Below, in pieces: positions 24,984 through 33,786 of a stretch of 64,000 nt of DNA (position 1 is its first letter; each line of letters starts with the position of its first letter). The stretch is taken from contig NZ_CP024201.1 in assembly GCF_002749615.1 (NCBI RefSeq), positions 806,001-870,000 on the forward strand, in the 5' to 3' direction. The DNA is from Caulobacter mirabilis. Its GTDB lineage: Bacteria > Pseudomonadota > Alphaproteobacteria > Caulobacterales > Caulobacteraceae. The translations under genes and the position numbers were made by a program. Under the pieces are notes generated by a model. The model worked only from the letters and a program-made list of their open reading frames with translations, was not told the DNA's origin and searched no databases.

Positions 24984-25622
24984 GTGAGTCCGTTCGAGTT
25001 CTTCTTCAGCTTCTACGGGCTGCTGCTCGGCTTCTCGGTGGCCGAGCTGGTCGGCGGCTTCGCGCGGGTCGTGCACGAGCGCCGCCACGTGACGCTGGGC
25101 TGGCTGACGCCGCTGCTGGCGATCTTCGTGGCCATCGACATCGCCACCTTCTGGAACCAGGCCTGGGCCTTCTTCCGGGAGGCGCCGTACAACTTCGCGC
25201 TGCTGGTGCTGGGGCTGGTCGTCGCCAGTGTCTTCTACGTCGCCGCCACGTTGGTGTTCCCGAAGGACCTGAAGGCGGGCGACAATCTCGATGAGCACTT
25301 CTGGCGGCACAAGCGGCTGGTCCTGTTCAGCGTCATGCTCGCCAACCTGGCCATGGCCGCGGTGTTCTTCCTGGTCGCCGGGCTGAGCGGGCAGCTGGCC
25401 GAGCCGCCGACGAGCCTGATCGTCGGCCTGGTCTTCTTCAGCCTGGTCACGCTGGCGGCCGCGCTCTCGCAGCGGCGGCGCGTGGTCCTGACCCTGCTGG
25501 CCGTGCTCGTCCTCTATCAAGGCTACCACATCGGACGCTGGACCGTGGCCCTGTTCCAGGGGCCGGGCTGGCCCGTCACCGAGGCCGCCCGCACGGCGGC
25601 CGCCAAGGCCGTGCAGGAGTGA
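24984..25622 (+). CDS. Hypothetical membrane protein (first of tandem paralogues)
   Basis: A 212-aa protein from GTG 24984, with a G-rich RBS (GGGGGGCGAG) just before it. It begins MSPFEFFFSFYGLLLGFSVA and has about six hydrophobic segments, with a conserved loop FPKDLKAGDNLDEHFWRHKR between the third and fourth. The following gene is a paralogue with identical FEFFFSFYGLLLG and GWLTPLLA blocks and a matching loop. I do not recognise a named family. The two genes are 4 bases apart and surely cotranscribed. Confidence 0.75.
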   Translation: MSPFEFFFSFYGLLLGFSVAELVGGFARVVHERRHVTLGWLTPLLAIFVAIDIATFWNQAWAFFREAPYNFALLVLGLVVASVFYVAATLVFPKDLKAGDNLDEHFWRHKRLVLFSVMLANLAMAAVFFLVAGLSGQLAEPPTSLIVGLVFFSLVTLAAALSQRRRVVLTLLAVLVLYQGYHIGRWTVALFQGPGWPVTEAARTAAAKAVQE

Positions 25623-25626
25623 CGCC

Positions 25627-26262
25627 GTGAGCGCGTTCGAATTCTTCTTCAGCTTCTACGGCCTGCTGCTCGGCCTGTCGGTGGCGGTGGTCGCGACGGG
25701 CGTGGCGACGGCGGTCCAGCACCGCCGGAAGATCCGCATCGGCTGGCTGACGCCGCTGCTGGCGCTGTTCATCGGTCTCGACATCGCCAGTTTCTGGGAC
25801 TCGGCCTGGACCAACTTCCGGCATCTGCCGTTCAGCTACGGGCTGCTGGTCGTCGGCCTCGCCATCGCCACGGTCTATTTCGTCGCGGCTTCGCTGGTGT
25901 TCCCGCATCAGATCGAGGACGGGATGTCGCTGGACGACCATTTCTGGGCCAACAAGCGGGTCGTCATTCTGCTGTTGGTCACGGCCAACCTGCTCAGCGT
26001 AGGGGTGCTGCTGGCGGTCAACCTCAACCGGGAGGGCGGGGTGGGGCTGGCGACGGCGTACGGCGTCACCGTCGGCCTGTACCTGCTGCTGGTGCTTCCG
26101 GCCGCCTTCACCCGCCGCGCCTGGCTGTTCGGCGCGCTGATCGGGCTGCACACGGCCGTGTATCTGACCATTGCGGTCATGTCCGGCCTGAACCCGACGC
26201 CGATCGTCTCGGAGGAAGGCAAGGTCGTGAACCAGCCCGCTCTCAGCCTGCCCCGACGGTGA
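25627..26262 (+). CDS. Hypothetical membrane protein (second of tandem paralogues)
   Basis: A 211-aa protein from GTG 25627, with its GGAG RBS inside the end of the first gene. It repeats the pattern of its neighbour: N-terminal FEFFFSFYGLLLGLSVAVV, then IGWLTPLLALFIGLDIASFW and the loop FPHQIEDGMSLDDHFWANKR. The acidic-aromatic D[ED]HFW core is shared by both and may be a functional site. About six membrane segments are expected. The pairing hints at a heterodimer, which is inference. Confidence 0.75.
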   Translation: MSAFEFFFSFYGLLLGLSVAVVATGVATAVQHRRKIRIGWLTPLLALFIGLDIASFWDSAWTNFRHLPFSYGLLVVGLAIATVYFVAASLVFPHQIEDGMSLDDHFWANKRVVILLLVTANLLSVGVLLAVNLNREGGVGLATAYGVTVGLYLLLVLPAAFTRRAWLFGALIGLHTAVYLTIAVMSGLNPTPIVSEEGKVVNQPALSLPRR

Positions 26263-26307
26263 TCCGCCCGCTGGCGGCCTCGCCCCAATCGTCCTAGGAC
26301 TCCCACC

Positions 26308-28143
26308 ATGCGCACGCCCCTCGCGGCCGCCGTCGTCGCGGCCCTCCTGATGTCGAGCCCCGCCATGTCCCAGCCGACCAACGCGATTCCCAACGCCAAG
26401 CCGTGGGACCAGCCCTTCCTGCCGCCGGCGCCCGCGTGGGACGGCAAGAGCCGCGCGCTGCTGCGGCCGGCGACCGACCCCTGGGCCAGCGCCTTCGAGC
26501 AGGATCCGGCGCACGACTTCAGCCCCAACTACGCCGACACCCGCGCCTGGTTCGACAGGCTGGACGCCGCCAGCGACCTGATCCGCATCGAGCCGTTCGG
26601 CGTCTCGCCGGAGGGGCGGCCGATCTACGCGGTGATCGCCAGCAAGGATGGGGCGACGCTCGACCCGAAGAAGCCGCTGCTGCTGGCGCAGGCCGGCATC
26701 CACCCGGGCGAGATCGACGGCAAGGACGCCGGTATGATGCTGCTGCGCGACATCGCCTTCTACGGAAAGTCGGGGCTGCTGGATAAGGTCAACCTGATCC
26801 TGATCCCGATCCTGTCGGTCGACGGCCACGAGCGCGCCGGCGCCTATTCGCGGCCCAACCAGCGTGGCCCCCGGATCCAGGGTTGGCGCAACACCGCCAC
26901 CAACCAGAACCTGAACCGCGACTACATGAAGCTCGACCAGCCCGAGATGCAGGCGGTGCGGGCATTCACCAACAAGTACCGGCCGGACCTGTACGTCGAC
27001 ATCCACGTCACCGACGGCATCGACTACCAGTACGACGTGACCTTCGGGTACAATGGCGAGGACGGCGTCTGGTCGCGCTCGCCGGCCTCGGCCAAGTGGC
27101 TGGACACGGCGTTCAAGCCGGCGGTCTACAAGGCGCTGGAGGCCCAGGGCCACATCCCCGGCGAGCTGGTCTTCGCCATCGACGACCGCGATCCGAAGAA
27201 GGGCCTCAGCGACGGCGGCCTGGGCGAGCGGTTCTCCAACGGCTGGGGCTCGGCGGCCCACGTCCCGACGATCCTGATCGAGAACCACAGCCTCAAGCCG
27301 CACGAGCAGCGGGTGCTGGGCACCTACGTCTTCCTGGAGGAGGCGCTGAAGCTGCTGGCGGCCAAGGGCGCCGGCCTGCGCACGGCGATCGAGCAGGACC
27401 GCGCCCTGCGGCCGGCCGAGATCCTGGCCAACTTCGACCCCGAGACCAAGCCGTCCTCGACCCGCGCCTTCAAGGGCATCCAGTTCGAGCGCTACGACAG
27501 CCCCGCCTCGGGTCGGTCCGAGATCCGCTGGCTGGGCAAGGCCGACCCGGAGCTCTGGCGGATGCCGTTCTACGGCTCGGTCTCGACGCTCAGCCTCAAG
27601 CGGCCGAAGGCCTACTGGGTGCCCAGCTATCGCAAGGACCTGATCGAGCGGCTGAAGATCCACGGCGTCCAGATGGAGACCCTGGCCGCGCCCAGGACCG
27701 TGTCGGTCGAGATGCTGCGGCTGGAGGACGCGAAGGTCTCGGGCGGGACCAACGAGGGCCACGTGCCGATCACCGTCGACAAGGTGACGGCCGAGCCGCG
27801 CGACTGGACCTTCCCGACCGGCTCGGTCCGCGTCTCGACCGACCAGCCGCTGGGCGACGTGGTCGTGCTGCTGCTCGAGCCACAGTCGGGCGAGAGCTTC
27901 TTCGCCTGGGGCATGTTCCCCGAGGTGCTGAACCGGGTCGAGTACATCGAGGCCTACGCCGTCGCGCCGCTGGCCGAGAAGATGCTGGCCGCCGATCCGG
28001 CGCTGAAGGCCGAGTTCGAAGCCAAGCTCGCCGCCGATCCGGCCTTCGCCGCCGACGGCGACGCGCGCCTGAGCTGGTTCTACGAACGGACGCCCTTCTA
28101 CGACCAGCACTACCGCCTGTATCCGGTCGCTCGTGAGAAATAG
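26308..28143 (+). CDS. M14 family zinc carboxypeptidase, exported
   Basis: A 611-aa precursor with signal peptide MRTPLAAAVVAALLMSSPAM. The zinc ligands are H132 and E135 (GIHPGEIDGKD) and H233 (YVDIHVTDGID); E325 in ILIENHSLKP is the expected catalytic glutamate. The arginine/asparagine block NLNRDYMKLDQPEMQAVRAF is typical of M14. A C-terminal region of about 200 residues beyond the catalytic domain is probably a beta-sandwich. Its role would be to trim C-terminal residues from peptides in the periplasm or outside the cell. It adds to the exported peptidases in this stretch. Confidence 0.92.
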   Translation: MRTPLAAAVVAALLMSSPAMSQPTNAIPNAKPWDQPFLPPAPAWDGKSRALLRPATDPWASAFEQDPAHDFSPNYADTRAWFDRLDAASDLIRIEPFGVSPEGRPIYAVIASKDGATLDPKKPLLLAQAGIHPGEIDGKDAGMMLLRDIAFYGKSGLLDKVNLILIPILSVDGHERAGAYSRPNQRGPRIQGWRNTATNQNLNRDYMKLDQPEMQAVRAFTNKYRPDLYVDIHVTDGIDYQYDVTFGYNGEDGVWSRSPASAKWLDTAFKPAVYKALEAQGHIPGELVFAIDDRDPKKGLSDGGLGERFSNGWGSAAHVPTILIENHSLKPHEQRVLGTYVFLEEALKLLAAKGAGLRTAIEQDRALRPAEILANFDPETKPSSTRAFKGIQFERYDSPASGRSEIRWLGKADPELWRMPFYGSVSTLSLKRPKAYWVPSYRKDLIERLKIHGVQMETLAAPRTVSVEMLRLEDAKVSGGTNEGHVPITVDKVTAEPRDWTFPTGSVRVSTDQPLGDVVVLLLEPQSGESFFAWGMFPEVLNRVEYIEAYAVAPLAEKMLAADPALKAEFEAKLAADPAFAADGDARLSWFYERTPFYDQHYRLYPVAREK

Positions 28144-28230
28144 TTCTCCAAAAGGAGCGCATTTCTCAAAGTAAGCGTCCTGTTAAGCCTCTTCCTCCTA
28201 GACGTGGTTCCGGGTCTGGGAGGTTCCTCT

Positions 28231-30612
28231 ATGCGCGCGTTCCAAAGGCTTTCCGTCGCCGGCAAGATGCTCACCGCCGGCGGCGCCGTCGTCGGCGTCC
28301 TGTTGCTGCTGGCGGCGTTTGCAGTGTCTCAGCATACGCGCGGCGTCGCGCAGAACCTCTCCGGCGACTACGCCGAGGCGCTCGGCGAGCAGGCCGCGGC
28401 CGACGTCGAGGGGCAGCTGATCGAGGCCGCCGGCGCTGTGCGCGGCATGGCCGCGGCGATTGGCGGCGCCCACCAGTCGGGTCTGCGCGACCGCGCCGCG
28501 ATCATGACGATGCTGCAGCCCAACGCGAACGCCTCGCCGATCGTGCTGGCCAGCTGGTTCATGGCGTCGCCGGACGCCTTCGACGGGCAGGACGCCGCCT
28601 TTGTCGGCAATACCGCGATGGGCTCCAACAGCAAGGGGGCCTTCGCCCCCTACTGGGTGAAGTCCGGCGGCAAGCTGATCATGGAGCCCCTCGACAACGG
28701 CACCGACTACGAGGAGCCGTATTTCAAGAACGCCTTCCAGAGCGGCAAGATCGCGATCATCGAGCCCTATTCCTACGTCATCGAGGGCAAGCCGGTCCTG
28801 ATGACGACGATCGCCCACCCGGTCTTCTCGAACGGCAAGATCATCGGCGTCTCGGGGGTCGACCTGGCGCTGGGCGACGTCTCGACCATGCTGGGCAAGA
28901 TGAAGCCGTTCGGCACGGGCCAGGTCATGCTGCTGTCGTCCGAGGCCAAGTGGGTCTCGCACCCCGACGCCAAGCTGCGGACCAAGGACTACGCCGATCC
29001 GGGCGCGGCCGAGGTCAAGGCGGCCATCGCCAGCGGGAAATCGGTGCGGATCAAGGGGGTGCGCAACGCCGAAGGCGACAAGGTCGAGCGCCTGATCACG
29101 CCGGCGCCGCTGGCCGGCCTGGGGTCGACCTGGGCCCTGGTCACCGACATCCCGACCAAGACCATCAATGGCCCGGCCGATCGCCTGGCCTGGGCGCTGA
29201 TGATCGGCGGCATGGTGATCCTGGGCCTGGTGCTGGCGGCCCTGCTGTCGGCCACCAACCTGATCGTGCGCCAGCCGCTGGCCCGCCTGACCACGGCGGT
29301 GGCCGCCCTGGGGGCCGGCCGCTACGACGAGCCGGTGCGCGGCACGGACTCGCCGGACGAACTGGGCGGCATCGCCCGCGCCCTGGAAGGCTTCCGCCAC
29401 GACCTGGCCGAGACCGGCCGCTTGCGCACCGAACAGGAGCGCTCGCGCGACGCCGCCGAGCAGGAGCGCCGCCGCAACGACGAGATCCGCCGCGCCGCCG
29501 AGGAGGAGCAGCGCTTCGTCGTCGCCTCGGTCGGCGAGGGCCTGGAGAAGCTGGCCCAGGGCGACCTGACCTTCCGCCTGACCGCCGCCTTCCCAGAGGA
29601 TTATCGGAAGCTGCGCGACGACTTCAACGGCGCCATCGGCAAGCTGCAGGACGCCATGATGGTGATCGTCGGCAACGCCTCCGGCATCCGCTCGACCACG
29701 GGCGAGATCAGCCAGGCCGCCGACGACCTGTCGCGCCGCACCGAGCAGCAGGCCGCCAGCCTGGAAGAGACCGCCGCCGCGCTCGACCAGATCACCGCCA
29801 CGGTGAAACAGACCGCCGAAGGCTCCAACCGCGCCCGCGGCGTGGTCGAGGAGGCCCGCAAGGGGGCCGAGCACAGCGGCAAGGTCGTCGGCGAAGCGGT
29901 GGAGGCGATGCGGGTCATCGAGGCCTCCTCGCAGCAGATCGCCCAGATCACCGGCGTGATCGACGAGATCGCCTTCCAGACCAACCTGCTGGCGCTGAAC
30001 GCCGGGGTCGAGGCGGCGCGGGCCGGCGACGCCGGCAAGGGCTTCGCGGTCGTCGCTTCGGAAGTGCGGGCCTTGGCCCAGCGCTCGGCCGAGGCCGCCA
30101 AGGAGATCAAGGGTCTGATTTCGGCCAGCTCCGGCCAGGTCGACCAGGGCGTGAAGCTGGTCGCCCAGACCGGTCAGGCCCTGCAGCGCATCGTCGGCGA
30201 GGTCGGCCAGATCAGCGAACTGGTCACCGGCATCGCGGCTTCCGCCCAGGAGCAGGCCTCGGGCCTGGCCGAGGTCAACACGGCCATGAACCACATGGAC
30301 CAGATGACCCAGCAGAACGCGGCCATGGTCGAGGAATCGACCGCCGCCAGCCATGCCCTGGCCCAGGAGACGGCCGGCCTGTCGGAACTGGTCAGCCGCT
30401 TCCGCATCGGCGAGGCGGCGACGGCGACCCGCGCGACCCGCGCGGCCCCGACGCCCAGGCCGGCCGCCCGAACGCCGGCTCCGGCTCCGGCGCGCGCTCC
30501 GGTCCCCGCGCCCGCGGCTCAGCCGGTTCCGGCGCTCCGGACCGCCGGCGGCGCGGGCCTTTCGGCGGCCCGCAAGCCCGAGCCGATCGAGGACGACTGG
30601 ACGGAATTCTGA
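28231..30612 (+). CDS. Methyl-accepting chemotaxis protein with Cache sensor and CheR-tether-like tail
   Basis: A 793-aa receptor from ATG 28231, which has a GGGAGG RBS 7 bases away; the in-frame GTG at 28204 overlaps this RBS. TM1 is at about 10-32, then a periplasmic Cache-type domain to about 310 (VMLLSSEAKWVSHPDAK), TM2 (LMIGGMVILGLVLAALLSAT), HAMP and the methyl-accepting coiled coil. The signalling tip reads EIAFQTNLLALNAGVEAARA. A Pro/Ala-rich linker ends in DWTEF, which fits the xWxxF tether that recruits CheR or CheB in other receptors. The ligand is unknown. No che genes are nearby. Confidence 0.94.
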   Translation: MRAFQRLSVAGKMLTAGGAVVGVLLLLAAFAVSQHTRGVAQNLSGDYAEALGEQAAADVEGQLIEAAGAVRGMAAAIGGAHQSGLRDRAAIMTMLQPNANASPIVLASWFMASPDAFDGQDAAFVGNTAMGSNSKGAFAPYWVKSGGKLIMEPLDNGTDYEEPYFKNAFQSGKIAIIEPYSYVIEGKPVLMTTIAHPVFSNGKIIGVSGVDLALGDVSTMLGKMKPFGTGQVMLLSSEAKWVSHPDAKLRTKDYADPGAAEVKAAIASGKSVRIKGVRNAEGDKVERLITPAPLAGLGSTWALVTDIPTKTINGPADRLAWALMIGGMVILGLVLAALLSATNLIVRQPLARLTTAVAALGAGRYDEPVRGTDSPDELGGIARALEGFRHDLAETGRLRTEQERSRDAAEQERRRNDEIRRAAEEEQRFVVASVGEGLEKLAQGDLTFRLTAAFPEDYRKLRDDFNGAIGKLQDAMMVIVGNASGIRSTTGEISQAADDLSRRTEQQAASLEETAAALDQITATVKQTAEGSNRARGVVEEARKGAEHSGKVVGEAVEAMRVIEASSQQIAQITGVIDEIAFQTNLLALNAGVEAARAGDAGKGFAVVASEVRALAQRSAEAAKEIKGLISASSGQVDQGVKLVAQTGQALQRIVGEVGQISELVTGIAASAQEQASGLAEVNTAMNHMDQMTQQNAAMVEESTAASHALAQETAGLSELVSRFRIGEAATATRATRAAPTPRPAARTPAPAPARAPVPAPAAQPVPALRTAGGAGLSAARKPEPIEDDWTEF

Positions 30613-30691
30613 ACCCTGACGGAAGACGGTTGCGCTGGGGCGCGAAAAGCGTCCCTATCCGCGCGGAGTCGCGAACCGGAGGGGAACGGAC

Positions 30692-31093
30692 ATGGACGGC
30701 GTCAATCTAGGCCATGCGGCGTCCCTCTGGGTCGGGCTGCATCTGCTGCTGCTGCTGGTGCTGTCGGCGTTGGTCGTGCGCCAGCGCCAGAAGCACAAGA
30801 TCCTGCTCGGCGACGAGGGCGTGCCCCAGGTCGCCCAGGCCGTCCGCGCCTTCGGCAACGCCACGGAGTATGTGCCGGCCGGCCTCGCCGGCCTGATCGT
30901 GCTCGACGTGGCTTCGCAGTCGCCGCTGCTCGTGCATATCGCCGGCGCGATCCTGTTCGCCGGACGGGTGATCCATGCGGTCGGGCTGTCGACCAGCGGC
31001 GGCGCTTCGATCGCCCGCTCGATCGGCATGACCCTGACCTGGCTGGCCTATGTGTTCCTGATCGCCGCCACGCTGTTCACCGCCATCGTCTAA
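30692..31093 (+). CDS. MAPEG family membrane protein
   Basis: A 133-aa protein with four hydrophobic helices. The loop VRAFGNATEYVPAGLAGLIV and the later AGAILFAGRVIHAVGLS are hallmarks of MAPEG (membrane-associated proteins in eicosanoid and glutathione metabolism). Bacterial members are thought to act as glutathione transferases or peroxidases, not shown here. RBS GGAGGGGAACGG precedes the ATG. Confidence 0.88.
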   Translation: MDGVNLGHAASLWVGLHLLLLLVLSALVVRQRQKHKILLGDEGVPQVAQAVRAFGNATEYVPAGLAGLIVLDVASQSPLLVHIAGAILFAGRVIHAVGLSTSGGASIARSIGMTLTWLAYVFLIAATLFTAIV

Positions 31094-31136
31094 GCGGAGC
31101 CTTGCCCCGGACGCGCGGGCTCCCCATAACCGGGGC

Positions 31137-32468
31137 ATGGACGAAAACCAGTTGCACGAGGCGGTCGCCGCCGCCCTCAAGGCCGGCGCCGACGCGGCCG
31201 AAGCCGTCTTCGCCGAGCGTCAGTCCCTTGCCATCGGCGTGCGCGAGGGCGCGCTGGAAGAGGTCGAGCGCGAGGAGTCGCGCGACCTGGGCCTGCGGGT
31301 CTTCGTCGGCAAGCGTCAGGCTACGGTGTCGGGCTCCGACATCTCGGCCGAGGGCCGCTGCAAGCTGATCGAGCGGGCCGTGGCCATGGCCCGGCTGGCG
31401 CCCGAGGATCCCTACGCCGGCCTGGCGCCGAAGGACCGCCTGGCGAAAGGGCCGCTGCCCGATCTCGACCTCTACGACGACGCCGAGCCGTCCGCGGAGA
31501 GCCTGGAAGACCAGGCTCGCGAGGCCGAGGCCGCCGCGCGTGCGATCGAGGGCGTGACCAACTCCGACGGCGGCTCGGCCGCCTGGTCGACCTCGTCCTG
31601 GCGCATGGTCACCAGCGACGGCTTCTACGGCCCGCATTGCGCCTCGGCCTTCTCGCTGTCGGCCTCCGCCGTCGCGGGCGAGGGCAGCGGCATGGAGCGG
31701 GGCGGCGAGGGACGCTCGACCCGCCACGGCGCCGACCTGCCGGGCGCGGCCGAGATCGGCGCCGAGGCCGGCCGTCGCGCCGTCCAGCGGCTGAACGCCC
31801 GCAAGATCGCCTCGACCACCGCGCCGGTGATCTTCGAGAACCGTCTGGCGACCTCGCTGATCGGACCGCTGATCGGCGCCATTTCCGGCCCGGCGATCGC
31901 GCGAGGGACCAGCTTCCTAAAGGACAGGCTGGGACAGCCGCTGTTCGCGAAGGGCGTGAACATCACCGATGATCCGCATCGTGTCCGGGGCCTGGGCTCC
32001 TCGCCGTTCGACGACGAGGGCGTGGCCAACCGGAAGACGGCGCTGATTGAGGACGGCGTCCTGACCACCTGGCTGCTCAACGTCGCCTCGGCCGCGCAGC
32101 TGGGGCTGGAGACCACCGGCCACGCCTCGCGCGGCTTGGCCGGCGCGCCCGGCGTGGCGCCCAGCAACCTGACCGTCGAGCCCGGCGACCGCGACCTGGC
32201 CGGCCTGATGGCCGACGCCGGCGACGGCCTGCTGATCACCTCGATGTTCGGCCCCTCGCTGAACGGCAACACAGGCGACTGGTCGGTCGGCTGCTCCGGT
32301 TTCTGGTTCGAGAAGGGCGAGGTCGCCTATCCGGTCACCGAGATCACCGTCGCCGGCAACCTGATCGACATCTACGGCCGCCTCGTCATCGGCTCCGACC
32401 TGGAGCTTCGCGGGGCCTCCAACAGTCCGTCGCTGCTGGTCGACAGCCTGGCGATCGCCGGCCGATGA
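31137..32468 (+). CDS. pmbA: TldE/PmbA family metalloprotease component
   Basis: A 443-aa cytosolic protein with the family blocks DLGLRVFVGKRQATVSGSDI, VIFENRLATSLIGPLIGAIS and GATPGVAP-like GLAGAPGVAPSNLTVEPGD. It lacks HExxxH, as expected for the PmbA/TldE partner; the zinc-binding TldD is not in this window. TldD/E together cleave peptides such as microcin precursors and antitoxins. The gene overlaps the next by ATGA, an arrangement with a CysQ-type phosphatase and DUF4170 that I recognise from many alphaproteobacteria. Confidence 0.92.
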   Translation: MDENQLHEAVAAALKAGADAAEAVFAERQSLAIGVREGALEEVEREESRDLGLRVFVGKRQATVSGSDISAEGRCKLIERAVAMARLAPEDPYAGLAPKDRLAKGPLPDLDLYDDAEPSAESLEDQAREAEAAARAIEGVTNSDGGSAAWSTSSWRMVTSDGFYGPHCASAFSLSASAVAGEGSGMERGGEGRSTRHGADLPGAAEIGAEAGRRAVQRLNARKIASTTAPVIFENRLATSLIGPLIGAISGPAIARGTSFLKDRLGQPLFAKGVNITDDPHRVRGLGSSPFDDEGVANRKTALIEDGVLTTWLLNVASAAQLGLETTGHASRGLAGAPGVAPSNLTVEPGDRDLAGLMADAGDGLLITSMFGPSLNGNTGDWSVGCSGFWFEKGEVAYPVTEITVAGNLIDIYGRLVIGSDLELRGASNSPSLLVDSLAIAGR

Positions 32469-33250
32469 CGGAAGACCTGGCCCTCATCGAAGCCGTGGCC
32501 CGCGAGGCGGGCGCGCTGGCCCAGCGGATGAAGGCCGAGGGTCTGCGGGTCTGGTCCAAGGACGGCGGCTCTCCGGTGACCAACGCCGACATCGCCGTCG
32601 ACAAACTGCTGCGCGAGGCGCTCGGCGCCGCCCGGCCCGACTACGGCTGGTTGTCGGAGGAGACGGCCGACGATCCCGCACGGCTGGCGAAGCGGCGGCT
32701 GTTCGTGGTCGACCCGATCGACGGGACGGTCGCCTTCTTCAAGGAGCGGCCCTGGTGGGCGGTGTCGGTCGCCGTGGTTGAGGACGGCCGACCGGTCGCC
32801 GGCGTCGTGTACGCGCCCGAGCTGGACGAAACCTACACGGCCCTGGCCGGCGGCGGCGCGACCCTGAACGGCGCGGCGATCCGACCCAGCGCCTGCGACG
32901 CGGTCGAGGGTTGCCGCATGCTGGGCGACGCCGCCATGTTCCGGCATCCGGCCTGGCGCGAGCCCTGGCCCGAAATGCATATCGAGACGCGGAACTCCAT
33001 CGCCTATCGGATGTGCCTGGTCGCCGACGGCCGCTTCGACGCCGCGGTGGCGCTGAGCGCCAAGAACGAATGGGATCTCGCGGCCGCCGACCTGATCTGC
33101 GCCGAGGCCGGCGCGGTCACCACCGACCACAAGGGCGAAAAGTTCCACTACAACCGGCCGATTCCGAAGGAACCGAGCGTGATTTGCGCCGCTCCGGGTC
33201 TGCACCCGTTGATCCTGGCGCGCGTAAGGCATATCGACCTCCCGAATTGA
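32465..33250 (+). CDS. cysQ: 3'(2'),5'-bisphosphate nucleotidase / inositol monophosphatase family
   Basis: A 261-aa Mg-dependent phosphatase. The metal site is visible as WLSEETADD, DPIDGTVAFFKERPWWAVSV and NEWDLAAADLICAEAG. The usual DPLDGT..F and WD.AA motifs are all recognisable. CysQ converts PAP to AMP in sulfate assimilation, while SuhB-like relatives act on inositol phosphate; I favour CysQ because of the family context, with modest certainty. It starts in a 4-base overlap with pmbA. Confidence 0.82.
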   Translation: MTEDLALIEAVAREAGALAQRMKAEGLRVWSKDGGSPVTNADIAVDKLLREALGAARPDYGWLSEETADDPARLAKRRLFVVDPIDGTVAFFKERPWWAVSVAVVEDGRPVAGVVYAPELDETYTALAGGGATLNGAAIRPSACDAVEGCRMLGDAAMFRHPAWREPWPEMHIETRNSIAYRMCLVADGRFDAAVALSAKNEWDLAAADLICAEAGAVTTDHKGEKFHYNRPIPKEPSVICAAPGLHPLILARVRHIDLPN

Positions 33251-33276
33251 CCAACCCGCGGAAGGGCCACCCGCAC

Positions 33277-33513
33277 ATGAGCGACAAACAGCTTCTCCAC
33301 ATCGTCATCGGCGGCGAACTGAAGGACGTCCAGGGCAACGAGTTCCGCGACCTGAAGCAGGTCGACTTCGTCGGCGCGTTCGCCAGCTACGCCGAAGCCT
33401 ACGCCGCCTGGAAGTCCAAGGCCCAGGCGACCGTCGACAACGCCCACGCCCGCTACTTCATCATCCACGCCCACAAGCTGCTGGACCCGTCGAGCGAGCA
33501 CTACCAGCACTGA
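33277..33513 (+). CDS. DUF4170 domain-containing protein
   Basis: A 78-aa protein from ATG 33277. The longer open frame upstream overlaps the phosphatase gene and is rejected. MSDKQLLHIVIGGELKDVQG and the AWKSKAQATVDNAHARYFII block are typical of DUF4170, a small alphaproteobacterial family commonly found beside cysQ/pmbA and Kdo or lipid A genes. Its function is unknown; regulation of the envelope pathway is a guess from context. Confidence 0.85.
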   Translation: MSDKQLLHIVIGGELKDVQGNEFRDLKQVDFVGAFASYAEAYAAWKSKAQATVDNAHARYFIIHAHKLLDPSSEHYQH

Positions 33514-33520
33514 TATGACA

Positions 33521-33607
33521 GGGGACATGCTCCGAAGATGCGTGTCCCCGACTGCGGAAGCTTGCGGGGACCAAGGGGACACGCACCGCTTCGCGGAGCA
33601 TGTCCCC
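33521..33607. repeat. Nested palindrome with four GGGGACA-type arms
   Basis: GGGGACATGCTCCG (33521-33534) is the exact reverse complement of CGGAGCATGTCCCC (33594-33607). Nested inside, GCGTGTCCCC (33540-33549) pairs with GGGGACACGC (33575-33584). The 87-base element could fold into one long hairpin. It starts 7 bases after the DUF4170 stop and may end that operon or be a fourth dispersed repeat family. Confidence 0.8.
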
Positions 33608-33620
33608 AGCTATCCCCGAA

Positions 33621-33649
33621 CTGTCATCCAGGAATCACGCGCACGTCAC
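33621..33649 (+). promoter_or_regulatory. Possible degenerate Pho-box-like direct repeats
   Basis: CTGTCAT at 33621 is followed at 11-base steps by GAATCAC (33632) and ACGTCAC (33643). Only the first unit matches the classical Pho box well. It lies 44 bases before a 28-aa ORF. Confidence 0.2.
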
Positions 33650-33692
33650 AGAACGCCGTTAGGGAGCCGCTTCATCAGGGGAGGCTCACCTC

Positions 33693-33779
33693 ATGGTCGA
33701 AAGTCTGTTCGGCGCGGGTCTGTTCGTGTTTCTCGGCATCGTCATGACGACGATCTCCGCCATCGACCGGGCCGTCTGA
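33693..33779 (+). CDS. Small single-pass membrane protein (28 aa)
   Basis: ATG 33693 follows a strong RBS (CAGGGGAGG, 7-8 bases away) and opens a 28-codon frame reading MVESLFGAGLFVFLGIVMTT, then ISAIDRAV and TGA. Residues 5-22 form one membrane helix. It lies in an otherwise empty gap between the long palindrome and the convergent phosphatase gene. I do not know a family for it. The good RBS and a clean helix in a G+C-rich background argue for a real gene, but its shortness leaves doubt. Confidence 0.5.
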   Translation: MVESLFGAGLFVFLGIVMTTISAIDRAV

Positions 33780-33786
33780 CCGTCCG

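Noticed and set aside
25576..28110. 844-codon minus-strand open frame opposite the M14 peptidase and membrane gene
   Set aside because: Antisense shadow; no recognisable domain, while the plus frame has all zinc ligands.
28144..28230. CtrA-like site (TTAA spaced repeat) before the chemoreceptor gene
   Set aside because: Only one TTAA half matches; the partner half is degenerate and the spacing is off.
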